From positions 4,340,001 to 4,404,000 of the forward strand of contig NZ_CP187926.1 in the NCBI RefSeq assembly GCF_049933045.1: a stretch of 64,000 nucleotides of DNA, written 5' to 3'. The position numbers and the translations under genes were made by a program. This document shows, piece after piece, positions 19,531-27,899 of this stretch (its first letter is position 1; the number at the start of each line of letters is the position of its first letter). Source of the stretch: Pseudocolwellia sp049933045 (GTDB lineage Bacteria > Pseudomonadota > Gammaproteobacteria > Enterobacterales > Alteromonadaceae). A model generated the notes under the pieces. That model was not told where the DNA came from. It saw only the letters and a list, made by a program, of their open reading frames with translations, and ran no database searches.

Positions 19531-20532
19531 TTAATTACCGCTGTTGTTACTTGTTAAAATAATCTTATCACCTTCATTTATCATCTTTATTGGTAGTGTT
19601 TGAAGTAGACCACTAATAACTTGCTCTTTTTGTGTAAAATCAAATGCCCCACTAATTTTTAATGCTTGAGTCTCTTTTCCTTTTAACTCGATTTTATTTT
19701 GTCTATATCGATTTAATTCATTAATGACGGTTTGTAAGCTTTCATCTTTAAATATGAGTAAACCATTTCTCCAGCTCGTTTTCTTTGCCAACTTATCGTT
19801 ATTGATCGGCATGATGATTTCTGCTGCAGAATTAAATGTACCTATGTTACCTTTTTCTAATAGGTATTTATCTTGTGCCATAGGTTTTAACTTGCTTCTA
19901 GAGTGAATCTTTAGTTTTTTCTTTACCTGAACGATACCTTCAATTACAGCAACTTCGATACTAGTTTGCATTTTATGCACGTTGAATTGCGTTCCAACCA
20001 CGGTAATTTCTTGTCCGCCCGAAGTGACGATAAAAGGTCGTTCTTTATTACTTGTTACAATAAAGAACGCTTCACCTGAAATCAGGTCTACTTTTCTTGC
20101 TTCTTTCGTTAACGTGACTTTTATTTCACTGTTTGTGTTGAGGGTAATAACAGATTTATCACTTAAGGTTATATTTTCCATTTCACCAATTTTTGTTTTA
20201 TAAACAATTGATGGTGCTTGTGTTACCTGTGTAATACTTACGATGAATAATGTCATGGCAATTAATGCGGTTGCAGCAATAGATGTGTACCGATTAAAAA
20301 ATGTCATGGTAAAAAGTTTATGTTCTGTCTTTTGTGTAGGTAAAATTAAATCAGATGAAGAGTCCCACAGCTCAAGTTGACGTTGATATTCTTCTTTGTT
20401 GTCATCACTCTCCTCAAGCCATTGATATACTTGATTCTCTTCTTGTTCCGTCAACTCTCCAGAATAGAGTCTAGTGATATAGTGGGCTGCTTGAGCTTGA
20501 ACCCTTTGAGCCGTATTTTTATGTAAATTCAT
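19531..20532 (-). CDS. FecR-family anti-sigma / transmembrane signal transducer
   Basis: FecR proteins sit in the inner membrane, hold the ECF sigma factor on the cytoplasmic side and receive the signal from the receptor STN domain on the periplasmic side. The 333-residue protein shows the N-terminal sigma-binding region (about 1-60, ending LELWDSS), one membrane helix at about 76-95 (TSIAATALIAMTLFIVSITQ), the FecR domain at about 110-215 (SDKSVITLNTNSEIKV, SGEAFFIV, VVGTQFNVHK) and a C-terminal domain (about 260-330) that should contact the receptor. Its ATG overlaps the sigma-factor stop by four bases. Confidence 0.92.
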   Translation of the reverse strand: MNLHKNTAQRVQAQAAHYITRLYSGELTEQEENQVYQWLEESDDNKEEYQRQLELWDSSSDLILPTQKTEHKLFTMTFFNRYTSIAATALIAMTLFIVSITQVTQAPSIVYKTKIGEMENITLSDKSVITLNTNSEIKVTLTKEARKVDLISGEAFFIVTSNKERPFIVTSGGQEITVVGTQFNVHKMQTSIEVAVIEGIVQVKKKLKIHSRSKLKPMAQDKYLLEKGNIGTFNSAAEIIMPINNDKLAKKTSWRNGLLIFKDESLQTVINELNRYRQNKIELKGKETQALKISGAFDFTQKEQVISGLLQTLPIKMINEGDKIILTSNNSGN

Positions 20533-21071
20533 TTTTTTACTACCTTTAATCTAAGCGCTAATAACACTTTAGAAATATGACGCTCAATGGTACTGACAGA
20601 CACACCCATTTCTTCACTAATTTGTCGGTAAGATTTATTTTCTAGTCTATTCAATAAAAAAGCTTCTTTTTGAATAGGTTTTACAGACTCTAATACTTGG
20701 CTTACTTTTGTTAATGTTTGTTGGTGAGACAAAATTTGTTCAGGGTTTCCATTGTCTAGAATTGTGTTGGCTAAAGCATCATCTGATTGTTCACCGCGAC
20801 CTAGTTTGCGTCGGTAAAGATCTTTAACTAAATTAGCCGCAATAGACAGTAAGTAACTTTTAGCATTTGAACCTTCCATCATCAGCTTCTCTTCTAAATT
20901 TTCAATTCGAAGCAAGCGGATCATTAAATCTTGAATAATATCGTCTCTGTCTGCTTCTAATGCCAGTCTTACACGTAAAAATCGCATAATATCAGATTCG
21001 TATTTATCAATTAATGACTCTAATAAGTTGTTTTTCCTGTCTTTACATTGTGTGATATATACAACAGACAT
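20529..21071 (-). CDS. ECF-type RNA polymerase sigma factor (FecI-like)
   Basis: A 180-residue ECF sigma factor. Region 2 runs about residues 18-85 (YESDIMRFLRVRLALEADRD, then KSYLLSIAANLVKDLYRR) and region 4 about 120-175 (LNRLENKSYRQISEEMGVSV, then STIERHISKVLLAL, a helix-turn-helix). It lacks extra C-terminal domains, as expected for the FecI group. A strong AGGTGA ribosome site precedes the ATG. It begins the fecIR-receptor cluster and lies 104 bases after the second M14 gene, so it could have its own promoter or read through from upstream. Confidence 0.94.
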   Translation of the reverse strand: MSVVYITQCKDRKNNLLESLIDKYESDIMRFLRVRLALEADRDDIIQDLMIRLLRIENLEEKLMMEGSNAKSYLLSIAANLVKDLYRRKLGRGEQSDDALANTILDNGNPEQILSHQQTLTKVSQVLESVKPIQKEAFLLNRLENKSYRQISEEMGVSVSTIERHISKVLLALRLKVVKK

Positions 21072-21175
21072 AGTTCACCTAGTATTTAAATTTCTTCTAT
21101 ACATGAGTTCATCTTTTAATTAACTCTATAATTCCTAAAGACATAATTGGTAATCAGTCTTGTATTTTTGACATT

Positions 21176-22369
21176 TTATTGTGCCTGTTTTCGTACTAAT
21201 AGTTGTTGCATGTATTTTTCTGCTGCAATAGTGGATGATATTTTTATATCTTCAAAGTCACTATTTTCTCCCAACTCAAAAGTGATGGCAGGTATTTTAT
21301 ATCGCTCATAAAAATATTGTTTTGTTGTAGGTGAGCTTGGTCTATGGGTTTGTTTATGCTCAAATTTGATAGGAGCATCACTATTATTTAATGCGTGTAT
21401 CCAATCTTTAGTAAATTCAGGGAAACGACTCGGTTGTTGCTCTGTTTGAGTATAAAGTAAATCTGACCATGTAGTGTGAAAATCTAACATTCCCCAAACT
21501 GAACTTGTACTTGTTTTGTTTTCAATAGCTTTGATAACTTGTTGAGTTTCTTTCTCGTTAAAAGGTCCCCAATCTCTGTTTAAGTCTTTACCCTTGCTAT
21601 TGCTTCTCCAATTACCTAATGCAACGCCATCTGGATTGATATTCGGATAAATTAATACATTAAAGTTTTGACGAAAAATTCGTGCTAATTTATCGTTTTC
21701 AAAAATCCGATCAACAAAAGACTGTAACGCTATCACTCCTGTAATTTCTGGCGGATGTTGTCGGCCTAATAGAATAATAGTCGGCTCTAATTCACCAGCA
21801 AAAGACGATAACTCAACTAATGATCTACTTTGCTCACTTTTTCCGATTTCTTGTACATTTATGTTACTCGCTGTGTGACTAAACTTTGCTAACCAATCAT
21901 TATAAAATGAGTTATCTATTATAGAGTGGGATGCTATCCATAAAGGCTTATCATTTAATGTTAGCGATAATGTAACTTGTTTATTATCTTCACTTATACT
22001 TACTTTATCTTCATCTAGTAAGGTCCATGATTGTAAATCTTGTGATATTTTAGGGCTGTATCTATGTTTATGATGCAAATAATGTAAAGTAACATCTATA
22101 GACTTTTTCTCTGTCGACTCTACTTTAAATGCATACCACGGGGTTGCCATAATAGGAATATTTTCAGGCGATAAAGATAACTCGATATGGTTTTCATTAA
22201 TGACTTTACAGGTATTAAATCGTCCAGCTTCGAAATCTTTGGTAATGATTACACCATGAGTTTCACAGTCATTATTTGAGATGAAACTTACAGGTTCATT
22301 AATTGAATGGCATCCTACAATTAGCAAAGGAATTAAAGCTAATATAGAAATTTTTACTGACTTAAACAT
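21176..22369 (-). CDS. M14-family zinc carboxypeptidase, lipoprotein (second of a pair)
   Basis: A 397-residue metallo-carboxypeptidase predicted to be lipidated. I choose the ATG at 22369 because it gives a proper lipoprotein signal (MFKSVKISILALIPLLIVGC, Cys20) with GGAA upstream; a longer frame to 22432 would bury it. The N-terminal beta domain (about 35-130) resembles the extra domain of cytosolic-carboxypeptidase-type M14 enzymes. Catalytic features are visible: zinc ligands H205 and E208 (RQHPPE) and H298 (DFHT), substrate-binding R265 (LNRDW), general base E365 (TFELGEN). Cys35 and Cys54 match a pair in the neighbouring paralogue. His at +2 after the lipid Cys predicts outer-membrane location. 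Substrate is unknown. Confidence 0.88.
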   Translation of the reverse strand: MFKSVKISILALIPLLIVGCHSINEPVSFISNNDCETHGVIITKDFEAGRFNTCKVINENHIELSLSPENIPIMATPWYAFKVESTEKKSIDVTLHYLHHKHRYSPKISQDLQSWTLLDEDKVSISEDNKQVTLSLTLNDKPLWIASHSIIDNSFYNDWLAKFSHTASNINVQEIGKSEQSRSLVELSSFAGELEPTIILLGRQHPPEITGVIALQSFVDRIFENDKLARIFRQNFNVLIYPNINPDGVALGNWRSNSKGKDLNRDWGPFNEKETQQVIKAIENKTSTSSVWGMLDFHTTWSDLLYTQTEQQPSRFPEFTKDWIHALNNSDAPIKFEHKQTHRPSSPTTKQYFYERYKIPAITFELGENSDFEDIKISSTIAAEKYMQQLLVRKQAQ

Positions 22370-22424
22370 ATAAGTTTCCAAATAATAAAAGTAATGGCTT
22401 AAAAGCAAGCGGGTATCAAAATCA

Positions 22425-23606
22425 TTATTCAATATTATGATTTTTTTTAGATAACATTGTGCTCATTAATGTTGTTGCAGCCTTGTGAGCTATATGTGAA
22501 ATATCATCTCTATTGGTGTTATCTCCCATTTCATAGGTAATCGCATGCACATTATATTTATCGGCAAAATACTGTTTTGAGACCCCTTTATTTGAATTAC
22601 TTCCAGGTTGCATAATAACGTCAAAATTAGCCGTTTCGTCATCAAGTGATAATAGCCAATGTTTGACGAGGTAAGGTTTTTCGAGGCCATAACTTACAGG
22701 CATAGTATAAAAAATATCTTTGTGAGTTGAGTGGAAATCAACAGCAAAAGAAACTTTTTGCCCTTGCGCCACTAATTGCTCTAAATATTCATTAATTTGT
22801 TTAGTTTCAACTTGATTAAAGTTTTTCCAGTCTCTATTTAAATCAACGCCTTTAATATTATGTCGCCAATTTCCAGCGTACACACCATCAGGATTAATGT
22901 TGGGAATGATTAAAATATTGTAGTTATTTAAATAATGGTTACTTAACTCGCTTTTCGCTAATAAGGTTTCAACAAAAGGAAATAAAGCTAATGCACCTGT
23001 AATTTCAGGTGGATGCTGTCTTCCTAATATAACTAACCATTCTTTAGTTTTTGCATTTCTGTGTTCTATTTTATAAATAGGGCGCCCTTGAGTCGAATTA
23101 CCTAGTAAGCTATGAGATGCCTTACTATTAGCCGTTAATTTTTTTGCCCAGTCTATATAGTATTGATTATTGATGATCTCTTGTGCGGCAATAGTGACAG
23201 GTTGTGTTGAAGCGGTTAGCTTCATTGTTAAACGGCCATCTTCTAATTTATATTGTTGACGTTGCCATTTTTTACCATCAAGGCTAACTTTAGGCATGTA
23301 TCTATGTTTATGACCACGAACTTTTAAGGTAATAGTAATATCTGTGCTTTGATCTGCTTCTACTTTAAAAGCATACCAAGGGCTTGAATTAATTGGTGTG
23401 TTCTCTGGAATAAGGGTGATTAAATATTCGTTTTCTGCAACTAATGTACACTCATCCATCCGCCCACTATCAAAATCAGCCGTTAAACGAACATTGCCTG
23501 TACTACAGGTTTGTACATTATTATTCGATACAATTTGATTTGATTTGCAGGAGGTTAGAAAGAAACTTGATAATAATAAGAAATAGATAAGGGGAGATTT
23601 TTTCAT
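22425..23606 (-). CDS. M14-family zinc carboxypeptidase, lipoprotein (first of a pair)
   Basis: A 393-residue paralogue of the gene that follows it. The signal MKKSPLIYFLLLSSFFLTSC ends in a lipobox with Cys20. The N-terminal domain (about 36-115, with WYAFKVEAD and RGHKHRYMPKVSLDG) resembles the domain preceding the peptidase in cytosolic-carboxypeptidase-type M14 enzymes. Catalytic residues appear intact: H198 and E201 (RQHPPE), H292 (DFHSTHKD), R258 (LNRDW) and E359 (TYEMGDN). Cys34 and Cys53 are shared with the paralogue and may form a disulfide. It follows the TonB receptor gene by 135 bases and precedes the second peptidase by 55 bases. It would trim C-terminal residues from peptides at the cell envelope; preference cannot be read from sequence. 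Confidence 0.88.
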   Translation of the reverse strand: MKKSPLIYFLLLSSFFLTSCKSNQIVSNNNVQTCSTGNVRLTADFDSGRMDECTLVAENEYLITLIPENTPINSSPWYAFKVEADQSTDITITLKVRGHKHRYMPKVSLDGKKWQRQQYKLEDGRLTMKLTASTQPVTIAAQEIINNQYYIDWAKKLTANSKASHSLLGNSTQGRPIYKIEHRNAKTKEWLVILGRQHPPEITGALALFPFVETLLAKSELSNHYLNNYNILIIPNINPDGVYAGNWRHNIKGVDLNRDWKNFNQVETKQINEYLEQLVAQGQKVSFAVDFHSTHKDIFYTMPVSYGLEKPYLVKHWLLSLDDETANFDVIMQPGSNSNKGVSKQYFADKYNVHAITYEMGDNTNRDDISHIAHKAATTLMSTMLSKKNHNIE

Positions 23607-23642
23607 GGTTTCATCTTTATAATTTAATAAGTGAAGTGAATA

Positions 23643-23718
23643 CGACTCAATTAAGCTAACCTAGTTGAGTCGCATCATTCTAATACTAAACAGAACGAAT
23701 CATTCGTCCGCTTAGTAT
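23643..23718 (-). other. Two hairpins between the receptor and peptidase genes
   Basis: One inverted repeat pairs CGACTCAA (23643-23650) with TTGAGTCG (23665-23672), extended by weaker pairs. A second nested structure pairs ATACTAA with TTAGTAT around an inner ACGAAT/ATTCGT stem (about 23682-23718). Neither has a clear T run. They may be mRNA processing or partial-termination sites that set the ratio of receptor to peptidase. Confidence 0.5.
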
Positions 23719-23741
23719 ACTTTCGAGATATTAACGAGTGA

Positions 23742-26588
23742 TTAGAAATTCTTACTGATATTCATGTACATATAACGACCTCGGTTACTGTGTAAAGAAC
23801 CAAAGTAACCATGGGCAAGTTCATCTGCTAATGGTGGCTCTTCATCGGCAATGTTTCGTACGCCTAAACTAAGCTTCATGCCTTCAAGAACATCACCTTT
23901 AGTAAACTGGTAAGAACCGTAAATATTTACAGTAGTATAACTGTCTACTGGTAATGGAATTACTTCACCATCAACAGTGGCTGTTGTACTTGTATCTTCA
24001 ACTTCACTAATATAATTGGCACTAACACCAGCTCTCCAGTTACTCAGACGCCAGTTAATTGATGTTTTCCCTCGCCATTCTGGATTGCCATTTTGCTTTA
24101 TTAAGTCCCCTACATTTTCAATAGTTCGATCTACAGGTACTGCAGCATTTCCAGCGTTTTGTGCGGCAACGAGTTTCGCTGAAATTGAGTCAGCTACTTG
24201 CTCGAACTTACTTAAATGAGCAGCATTAGCCGTGAATTCAAACTTACCTATTTCAGTTTCAAAGTCATATACCAGACCAATATCGACACCTGAAATTTCT
24301 CTAGAATCTAGGTTTTCATAAACATTATTTATTTGAACAACTTCTTGGGTAACAGCATCACGTATTACAGAAGGATTACTTGAACCTTCGCTTCGTAACA
24401 ATGAGTCATAAAGTAAGTGCGAGCTGCCAGATAAAATACCCACTAAGTTTTCTTGTTCAAGCTTCCAGAAGTCAACGTTAAAGGTTAAATTTTCTGTAGG
24501 CTGGAATATTAAACCTATCGACGTGTTTACATCATCTTCAGGAGAAAGATTTTTACTTGGTTCACGGATATCCATCACACCGTAACTACGATCAAGAGTC
24601 GGGTCATACAAGGTATTACTTCGTACTGCTGTTGCTGACGTTTGTGCTAAGCCTGGAGCTCTAAATCCACCAGCATAAGATGCTCGTAAACTTAGCCATT
24701 CAATAGGCTGCCAGAACAAAGCAACTTTTGGTTTTAATGTGCTACCCACATCAGAAAAATTTTCATAACGTGCGGCAAGTTGAATTTCAGCATACTGATC
24801 CCCTGAATCAATAAGTGGAACAATTAATTCGGCAAAAAGTGAAGCAACGTTGCGATTGGCTTTAGAATCTTCAGTTGGGCTACTCCCTAGAACATCACTA
24901 TCTGATAATGTAACACCGGTGATAGCATCAACGAAAGGCGTGCTACCATCTAATAAACTATCACGGTCATCTTCAAAGTCTTCATGACGAAATTCAGCAC
25001 CAATAGCAAGACCAGCACTACCTGCTGGCACCTCAAAAATATCACTGTTACTTGCTTTAAAGTCAATAGATGCAAGACTCGTTTTGGAGTCTCTGTGCAC
25101 ATCAACCATAAATTGATCAAGTGTCACTTGCGAAGCAAGTGGAATATTACCTGTAGTGTTAGGGTTATTAATATCACCACCAGAAAAAATATTATAAGCA
25201 GTGGTTGCATCCGTACTGTTTATCGCGGCTTGAAAAGAGCTGGCTTGAATACGATTAGCAACATCATTAGTTTCAGCTGCGCTATAAAATGCTGCAGTTT
25301 CCCATTCCCAATCACCCACATAACCTTTTAGGCCCGCTAATAAACGATAACTTGTATCATCAACTTCAACATTTCGTACACCCGTATTTATCGGACGAAT
25401 ACTGCGAAGTAATAGCTCTTCACCAAAAGGATTATAGGCTGCATCAGCTGAAATTCTAAAGCGTTGTGCGGTTAGGTTAGCTGTTTGTTCGCGAGTACGT
25501 TCAGCTTTTGCACTATAATAAATAGCTTCAGAGAAAAAGCTTAAATCATCGTTAATGTCATGAGTTAAATGCGCATAAAGGTTTAAACGATTTACGTCAG
25601 AAACTAAAGAGCGTGTTGTACCGCGATCAAAGCGAGTATCTCGACCTGTACTTCCCTGATCTACACAAACGCCTTCAACACTTAGCGCTGATTCTACACA
25701 GCCATCTAAATTTTCAGGTTGCAGATGAAAAGTCCCTAAACTCTCTGAATTGAATTCTCCCCATGGAGTACTCGTTGTTCTATTATCTAATTGGGTATCA
25801 CCAATAAACGCTTCAGGTAATGTTGAATATTCACGCAAATCGTGACTAGCTGAATAATCTCTTTCTGAAGCCATCATGCCATTACGTTTGTAGGCGGTAA
25901 ATGAGCCTGTAAGATGTGTTTTTCCTTCATTAAACTCTAAACCAGTTAAATAACTGAAGGTTAATTCGTCTAGTGAAGTACCTTGAGATTTTCCATAATT
26001 TAAGCTGACTTTAGAACCTTCATAATCGGTATTTAGAGCGTAGTTAACTACACCTGCAACAGCATCTGAACCATAAATTGCAGCTGCACCATCACGAAGT
26101 ACTTCTAAAGAACGCAAACCAGAAACAGGTAACGTATTAGTATTAACAGTAGTAACAGGAACAAAATTTTCTGACTGTGTACCAGGATGATTAACTAAAC
26201 GACGGCCATTAAGTAGTGTTAGTGTATTACCTGAGCCAACACCACGTAGGTTAACTGATCCAACATCACCACGAGCGTCATTAACACCACCATTACCTGT
26301 AGAGGCACCAAAATTTACCGCCCCCATTTGAGGAATAGAACGAATTAAATCATCACCTGACATTGCCCCAGTATTCGCAATATCTTCAGCAGTTAGTGAC
26401 GTTACAGGTAAGGTGCTAATATCTGTTGCTCGTTTTATGTTACTACCAATAACAGAAATACGTTCTACTTTAGCTTCTTCTTTTAATTGTTGAGTGTCTT
26501 GTGCTTGTGCAGATTGCGTTGATATTGCAGCAAGAAGACAAATACTTAACTTTGTTGGTTTGAAACTTAAAATTAATTTATTTCTCAT
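23742..26588 (-). CDS. TonB-dependent receptor without STN domain
   Basis: A 948-residue outer-membrane receptor with a signal peptide ending STQSAQA. The plug begins near residue 45 (ERISVIGSNIKRATDI) and includes DARGDVGSVNLRGVGSG and LLNGRRLVNHPGTQSENF; the barrel ends RGRYMYMNISKNF with the usual terminal Phe. It is strikingly similar along its length to the STN-bearing receptor at 16402-19518, including the C-terminal GYF/HSN/GRY pattern. It heads the minus-strand block, so I infer it is the high-capacity transporter while the STN copy senses. Peptide or peptide-metal ligands are the best guess from the adjacent peptidases. Confidence 0.9.
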   Translation of the reverse strand: MRNKLILSFKPTKLSICLLAAISTQSAQAQDTQQLKEEAKVERISVIGSNIKRATDISTLPVTSLTAEDIANTGAMSGDDLIRSIPQMGAVNFGASTGNGGVNDARGDVGSVNLRGVGSGNTLTLLNGRRLVNHPGTQSENFVPVTTVNTNTLPVSGLRSLEVLRDGAAAIYGSDAVAGVVNYALNTDYEGSKVSLNYGKSQGTSLDELTFSYLTGLEFNEGKTHLTGSFTAYKRNGMMASERDYSASHDLREYSTLPEAFIGDTQLDNRTTSTPWGEFNSESLGTFHLQPENLDGCVESALSVEGVCVDQGSTGRDTRFDRGTTRSLVSDVNRLNLYAHLTHDINDDLSFFSEAIYYSAKAERTREQTANLTAQRFRISADAAYNPFGEELLLRSIRPINTGVRNVEVDDTSYRLLAGLKGYVGDWEWETAAFYSAAETNDVANRIQASSFQAAINSTDATTAYNIFSGGDINNPNTTGNIPLASQVTLDQFMVDVHRDSKTSLASIDFKASNSDIFEVPAGSAGLAIGAEFRHEDFEDDRDSLLDGSTPFVDAITGVTLSDSDVLGSSPTEDSKANRNVASLFAELIVPLIDSGDQYAEIQLAARYENFSDVGSTLKPKVALFWQPIEWLSLRASYAGGFRAPGLAQTSATAVRSNTLYDPTLDRSYGVMDIREPSKNLSPEDDVNTSIGLIFQPTENLTFNVDFWKLEQENLVGILSGSSHLLYDSLLRSEGSSNPSVIRDAVTQEVVQINNVYENLDSREISGVDIGLVYDFETEIGKFEFTANAAHLSKFEQVADSISAKLVAAQNAGNAAVPVDRTIENVGDLIKQNGNPEWRGKTSINWRLSNWRAGVSANYISEVEDTSTTATVDGEVIPLPVDSYTTVNIYGSYQFTKGDVLEGMKLSLGVRNIADEEPPLADELAHGYFGSLHSNRGRYMYMNISKNF

Positions 26589-27179
26589 AATACACGTCGT
26601 CTCTTATGTTGTTTTCATTGTTTTCATTGTTTTCTATGTATTAAACGTTTCAAAAAGCAAACACCCTCAACTTATTTTTAAAACGTTGAAATAATTTAGG
26701 GAACACATGAATAATTATTTTTTAATTAACTTTTTTAACCAATAATTTATAGTTTAAGAGGGAAGAGGTTAACTATGCGGAAGTGCTAACAGGGATTGTT
26801 TAAAGTGAAAGTCAGTAGGCAAAGTTAAGATAAATTTAATTTAAAATAATGAAATACTAAGGGAAGCTCATTTTTTTTACAGCGTCATCGCTTTATTAAG
26901 TGGAACAACCACAGACAAAAGCTCTATTTTTTATCAATAGCCAACAAATCGCTGCAAAATAAATTTGGAAAGCTCAACAATCTCTAATGATATTGATATG
27001 AGTGTGTGGTCGTGGACAGACTTTAGTTACTCATAATTTATTAAAGATTTTTTACAAAGAAAAACTGATTTTCATCATTGATGAATATATTATATTTATA
27101 GTGAAAGAATATTAAGTTATTTAGAATATGTTAAAACGATGTATTGTTATTACTGGTTTTTCATATTTAACTAGCGAAG
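26589..27179. other. Intergenic region upstream of the TonB receptor block
   Basis: By position it holds the promoter of the minus-strand receptor block. A 9-base unit (GTTTTCATT, GTTTTCATT, GTTTTCTAT) is repeated at 26611-26637 in the predicted leader. On the plus strand about 26879-26965 a short open stretch reads like a basic protein fragment (QRHRFIKWNNHRQKLYF), perhaps the decayed end of a transposase, but I cannot assign it. The region is otherwise AT-rich with no clear gene. Confidence 0.4.
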
Positions 27180-27731
27180 CGTAAATCTCGGGGGCTTGCC
27201 CCCGTGCTGGATAGTGTATACTGGGGGGACCCCAGTAAATGCTATTCTTCATATGGAACTTCAAAGAAATACACATCATGTCTTTAGATTAATGTACCAC
27301 TTTGTGTGGATACCAAAGTATCGACACAAAGTCTTCATTGAACCTTATCGTTCAACAATGAAAGCAATTATTCAAAAAGTAGGATATGACTACGATATTG
27401 ATATCGTAGAGTTAGAAATTCCGAGTGACCATATTCATATGGTTATTAGAGGGATCCCTAAACAGTCGCCAAGCGATGTTATGCAAATAATTAAAAGTAT
27501 AACTGCTCGTGAGTTTTTTAGAATTTATCCTGAAATTAAAAAGCAGTATTTCTGGGGCGGTAAATTATGGACACAAAGCTTTTTTGTTGAAACGATTGGT
27601 AACGCAACAGAAGAAGTTATCAGGAAATATGTTCAAGAACAGTTAATCGAATTAGATGGTAAAGAAATTAATAGCGATCCACTGAACTTGTTTTGAAACT
27701 CGGTCGCTTGCGGCCGAGAATTTTATTTACG
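27180..27731 (+). mobile_element. IS200/IS605-group insertion sequence carrying only tnpA
   Basis: A single Y1-type transposase gene is bracketed by subterminal hairpins instead of classic inverted repeats, as expected of this group. The left hairpin at 27189-27204 is a 6-bp stem around a CTTG loop, and the right hairpin at 27699-27718 is an 8-bp stem (one G-U pair) around the same CTTG loop. A third hairpin at 27219-27237 (8-bp stem) lies just upstream of the start codon and may limit translation, as known for IS200. CGTAAAT (27180-27186) and ATTTACG (27725-27731) mark tentative ends. No tnpB is present. Confidence 0.82.
27253..27696 (+). CDS. tnpA: IS200/IS605 family transposase TnpA (HUH, Y1)
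   Basis: A 147-residue single-strand DNA transposase. The HUH metal-binding motif is HIH in PSDHIHMVIRG and the nucleophile tyrosine is in IRKYVQEQ, both intact, and the region FWGGKLWTQSFFVETIGN is typical. I take the ATG at 27253 (MELQRNTHHVFRLMYHFVWI); an open frame with a TTG extends upstream through the hairpins but is unlikely to be translated. No good ribosome site is visible, in keeping with the low expression of these elements. The protein looks full length and probably active. Confidence 0.93.
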   Translation: MELQRNTHHVFRLMYHFVWIPKYRHKVFIEPYRSTMKAIIQKVGYDYDIDIVELEIPSDHIHMVIRGIPKQSPSDVMQIIKSITAREFFRIYPEIKKQYFWGGKLWTQSFFVETIGNATEEVIRKYVQEQLIELDGKEINSDPLNLF

Positions 27732-27899
27732 TCAACATACAAAATTATGATTCATCTTTTGTGATGGGTGCGTGACGGTTGGAATTTTCACCAATCAAGC
27801 ATAGATTTTTCCCTAATAACGCGTTTATTATAGGATTATATATAAAGTTATCATGCTATTCTAAATGAATTAGCACTATCGAGTAAGGTACATATCACA

